From an uncultured Lachnospiraceae bacterium (GTDB lineage Bacteria > Bacillota > Clostridia > Lachnospirales > Lachnospiraceae), in contig CACXEL010000110.1 in NCBI GenBank assembly GCA_902766655.1, positions 1 through 14,972 of the forward strand: DNA of 14,972 nucleotides, written 5' to 3'. Shown here in pieces: positions 14,399 through 14,972 of this stretch. The position numbers and the translations under genes are program-made. Under the pieces are notes generated by a model. That model ran no database searches. It worked only from the letters and a program-made list of their open reading frames with translations, and was not told the origin of the DNA. How positions within the stretch are numbered: the first letter of the stretch is position 1; the number at the start of each line of letters is the position of its first letter.

Positions 14399-14497
14399 GC
14401 AAGTTCTTTTTTTATGAATTTTTCGAACCGTCATGTTCGACAAGCCGGTCATTCAGGGGACCATTTTTTTGTCGAAAATGTCAGAACGCGGTCCTAC

Positions 14498-14716
14498 TCA
14501 CTTATCTCTCCAGATGATCCTACCTTTGTCGAGATCATAGGGGGAGAGCTCGATGGTGACCTTGTCGCCCGGCAGGATACGGATGAAGTTCATCCGAAGC
14601 TTGCCGCTGATGTGGGCAAGGACGACATGTTTGTTCTCAAGTTGGACCTTGAACATTGCATTGGGAAGTTTTTCAAGGACTACGCCTTCAACTTCGATTG
14701 CATCAGCTTTCGACAT
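14498..14716 (-). CDS. infA: Translation initiation factor IF-1
   Basis: 72 residues, exactly the usual length. IF-1 covers the A site of the 30S subunit during initiation and acts with IF-2 and IF-3. It is a single OB-fold: [19 protein letters not shown] at the start, then [40 protein letters not shown] and GRIIWR at the end. The frame is open further upstream to 14755, but the ATG at 14714-14716 has GGAGG ten bases before it and gives the standard N-terminus. It lies 31 nt after adk. Confidence 0.98.
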   Translation of the reverse strand: MSKADAIEVEGVVLEKLPNAMFKVQLENKHVVLAHISGKLRMNFIRILPGDKVTIELSPYDLDKGRIIWRDK

Positions 14717-14747
14717 TAACTCTTTACCTCCGTCGGGATATACACAT

Positions 14748-14972
14748 TCAGGCAAGCGCGGCCTTGATGTCCTCGAACACCTTGTCCATATCCTGCGTTC
14801 CGTCGACGGTAAGGACCTTGTCCCTTGCGGTGTAGAAATCGATCAGGGGCTGGGTCTGGTCATGGTAGACAGTCAGTCTTGTCTTGACCGTCTCCGGCTT
14901 ATCGTCATCGCGGAGAATGAGGGATGCACCGCAGGTATCGCAGACACCCTCCACCTTGGGCGGGTTGAATAC
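14748..14972 (-). CDS. adk: Adenylate kinase, C-terminal 74 codons (start outside window)
   Basis: The enzyme interconverts ATP + AMP and 2 ADP. Only the last part is in the window; the gene continues past the right edge. Seen are [14 protein letters not shown], which belongs to the LID domain and has one CxxC pair of the zinc-binding LID found in Gram-positive enzymes, then [13 protein letters not shown] with the conserved acidic and arginine residues, [13 protein letters not shown], and the C-terminal helix ending [19 protein letters not shown]. adk is followed after 31 nt by infA; the methionine aminopeptidase gene (map) that often lies between them in Firmicutes is not there. Confidence 0.96.
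   Translation of the reverse strand, partial: VFNPPKVEGVCDTCGASLILRDDDKPETVKTRLTVYHDQTQPLIDFYTARDKVLTVDGTQDMDKVFEDIKAALA

Noticed and set aside
14366..14404. TTGCAA-17-TACACT as an rpmJ promoter
   Set aside because: The -10 box matches the consensus at only four of six positions and lies inside the hairpin, so support is too weak.
1..14972. CRISPR array, insertion sequence, tRNA or rRNA
   Set aside because: No evenly spaced short repeats, transposase, terminal inverted repeats, cloverleaf or rRNA sequence was seen on either strand.

Overview
The window looks like a moderately GC-rich Clostridia chromosome, probably Lachnospiraceae. Support: the Firmicutes gene order adk-infA-rpmJ-rpsM-rpsK-rpsD-rpoA-rplQ, the long 178-residue L17 type usual in that family, strong GGAGG ribosome-binding sites, and a sortase-type pilus locus with a companion signal peptidase. 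Every gene I can support lies on the minus strand, so transcription runs from the right end to the left end of the window.

Right half (about 10.3-15.0 kb): the end of the spc/alpha ribosomal operon. It holds the C-terminal end of adenylate kinase, then IF-1, L36, S13, S11, S4, RNA polymerase alpha and L17, closed by a strong intrinsic terminator. Several spacers in this otherwise compact operon are long and rich in inverted repeats. The main ones are a 577-nt spacer between rpmJ and rpsM, two strong hairpins between rpsD and rpoA, two between rpoA and rplQ, and a terminator-like hairpin between infA and rpmJ.

Left half (1-9.8 kb): a cell-surface pilus/adhesin locus. A promoter and a 5' leader with a hairpin precede a 2396-residue secreted, cell-wall-anchored protein. 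It has an N-terminal membrane or signal segment, an acidic linker, repeated N-terminal modules, a long beta-rich middle, a PA14-like fibro-slime domain, several Cna_B/SpaA domains, and a C-terminal sorting signal of the unusual form LPAAG. A second, near-consensus promoter then drives a small coiled-coil protein, a type I signal peptidase with an intact Ser/Lys dyad, and a major-pilin-like protein that runs off the left edge. The sortase needed to join the pilin and the tip protein is not in the window and is expected further left.

Working model (inference): the large protein is the pilus tip adhesin. The signal peptidase processes the pilin or tip precursors, the truncated protein is the shaft subunit, and a sortase outside the window polymerises and anchors them. 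The role of the small coiled-coil protein is unknown. I see no mobile element, CRISPR array, rRNA or tRNA in the window.
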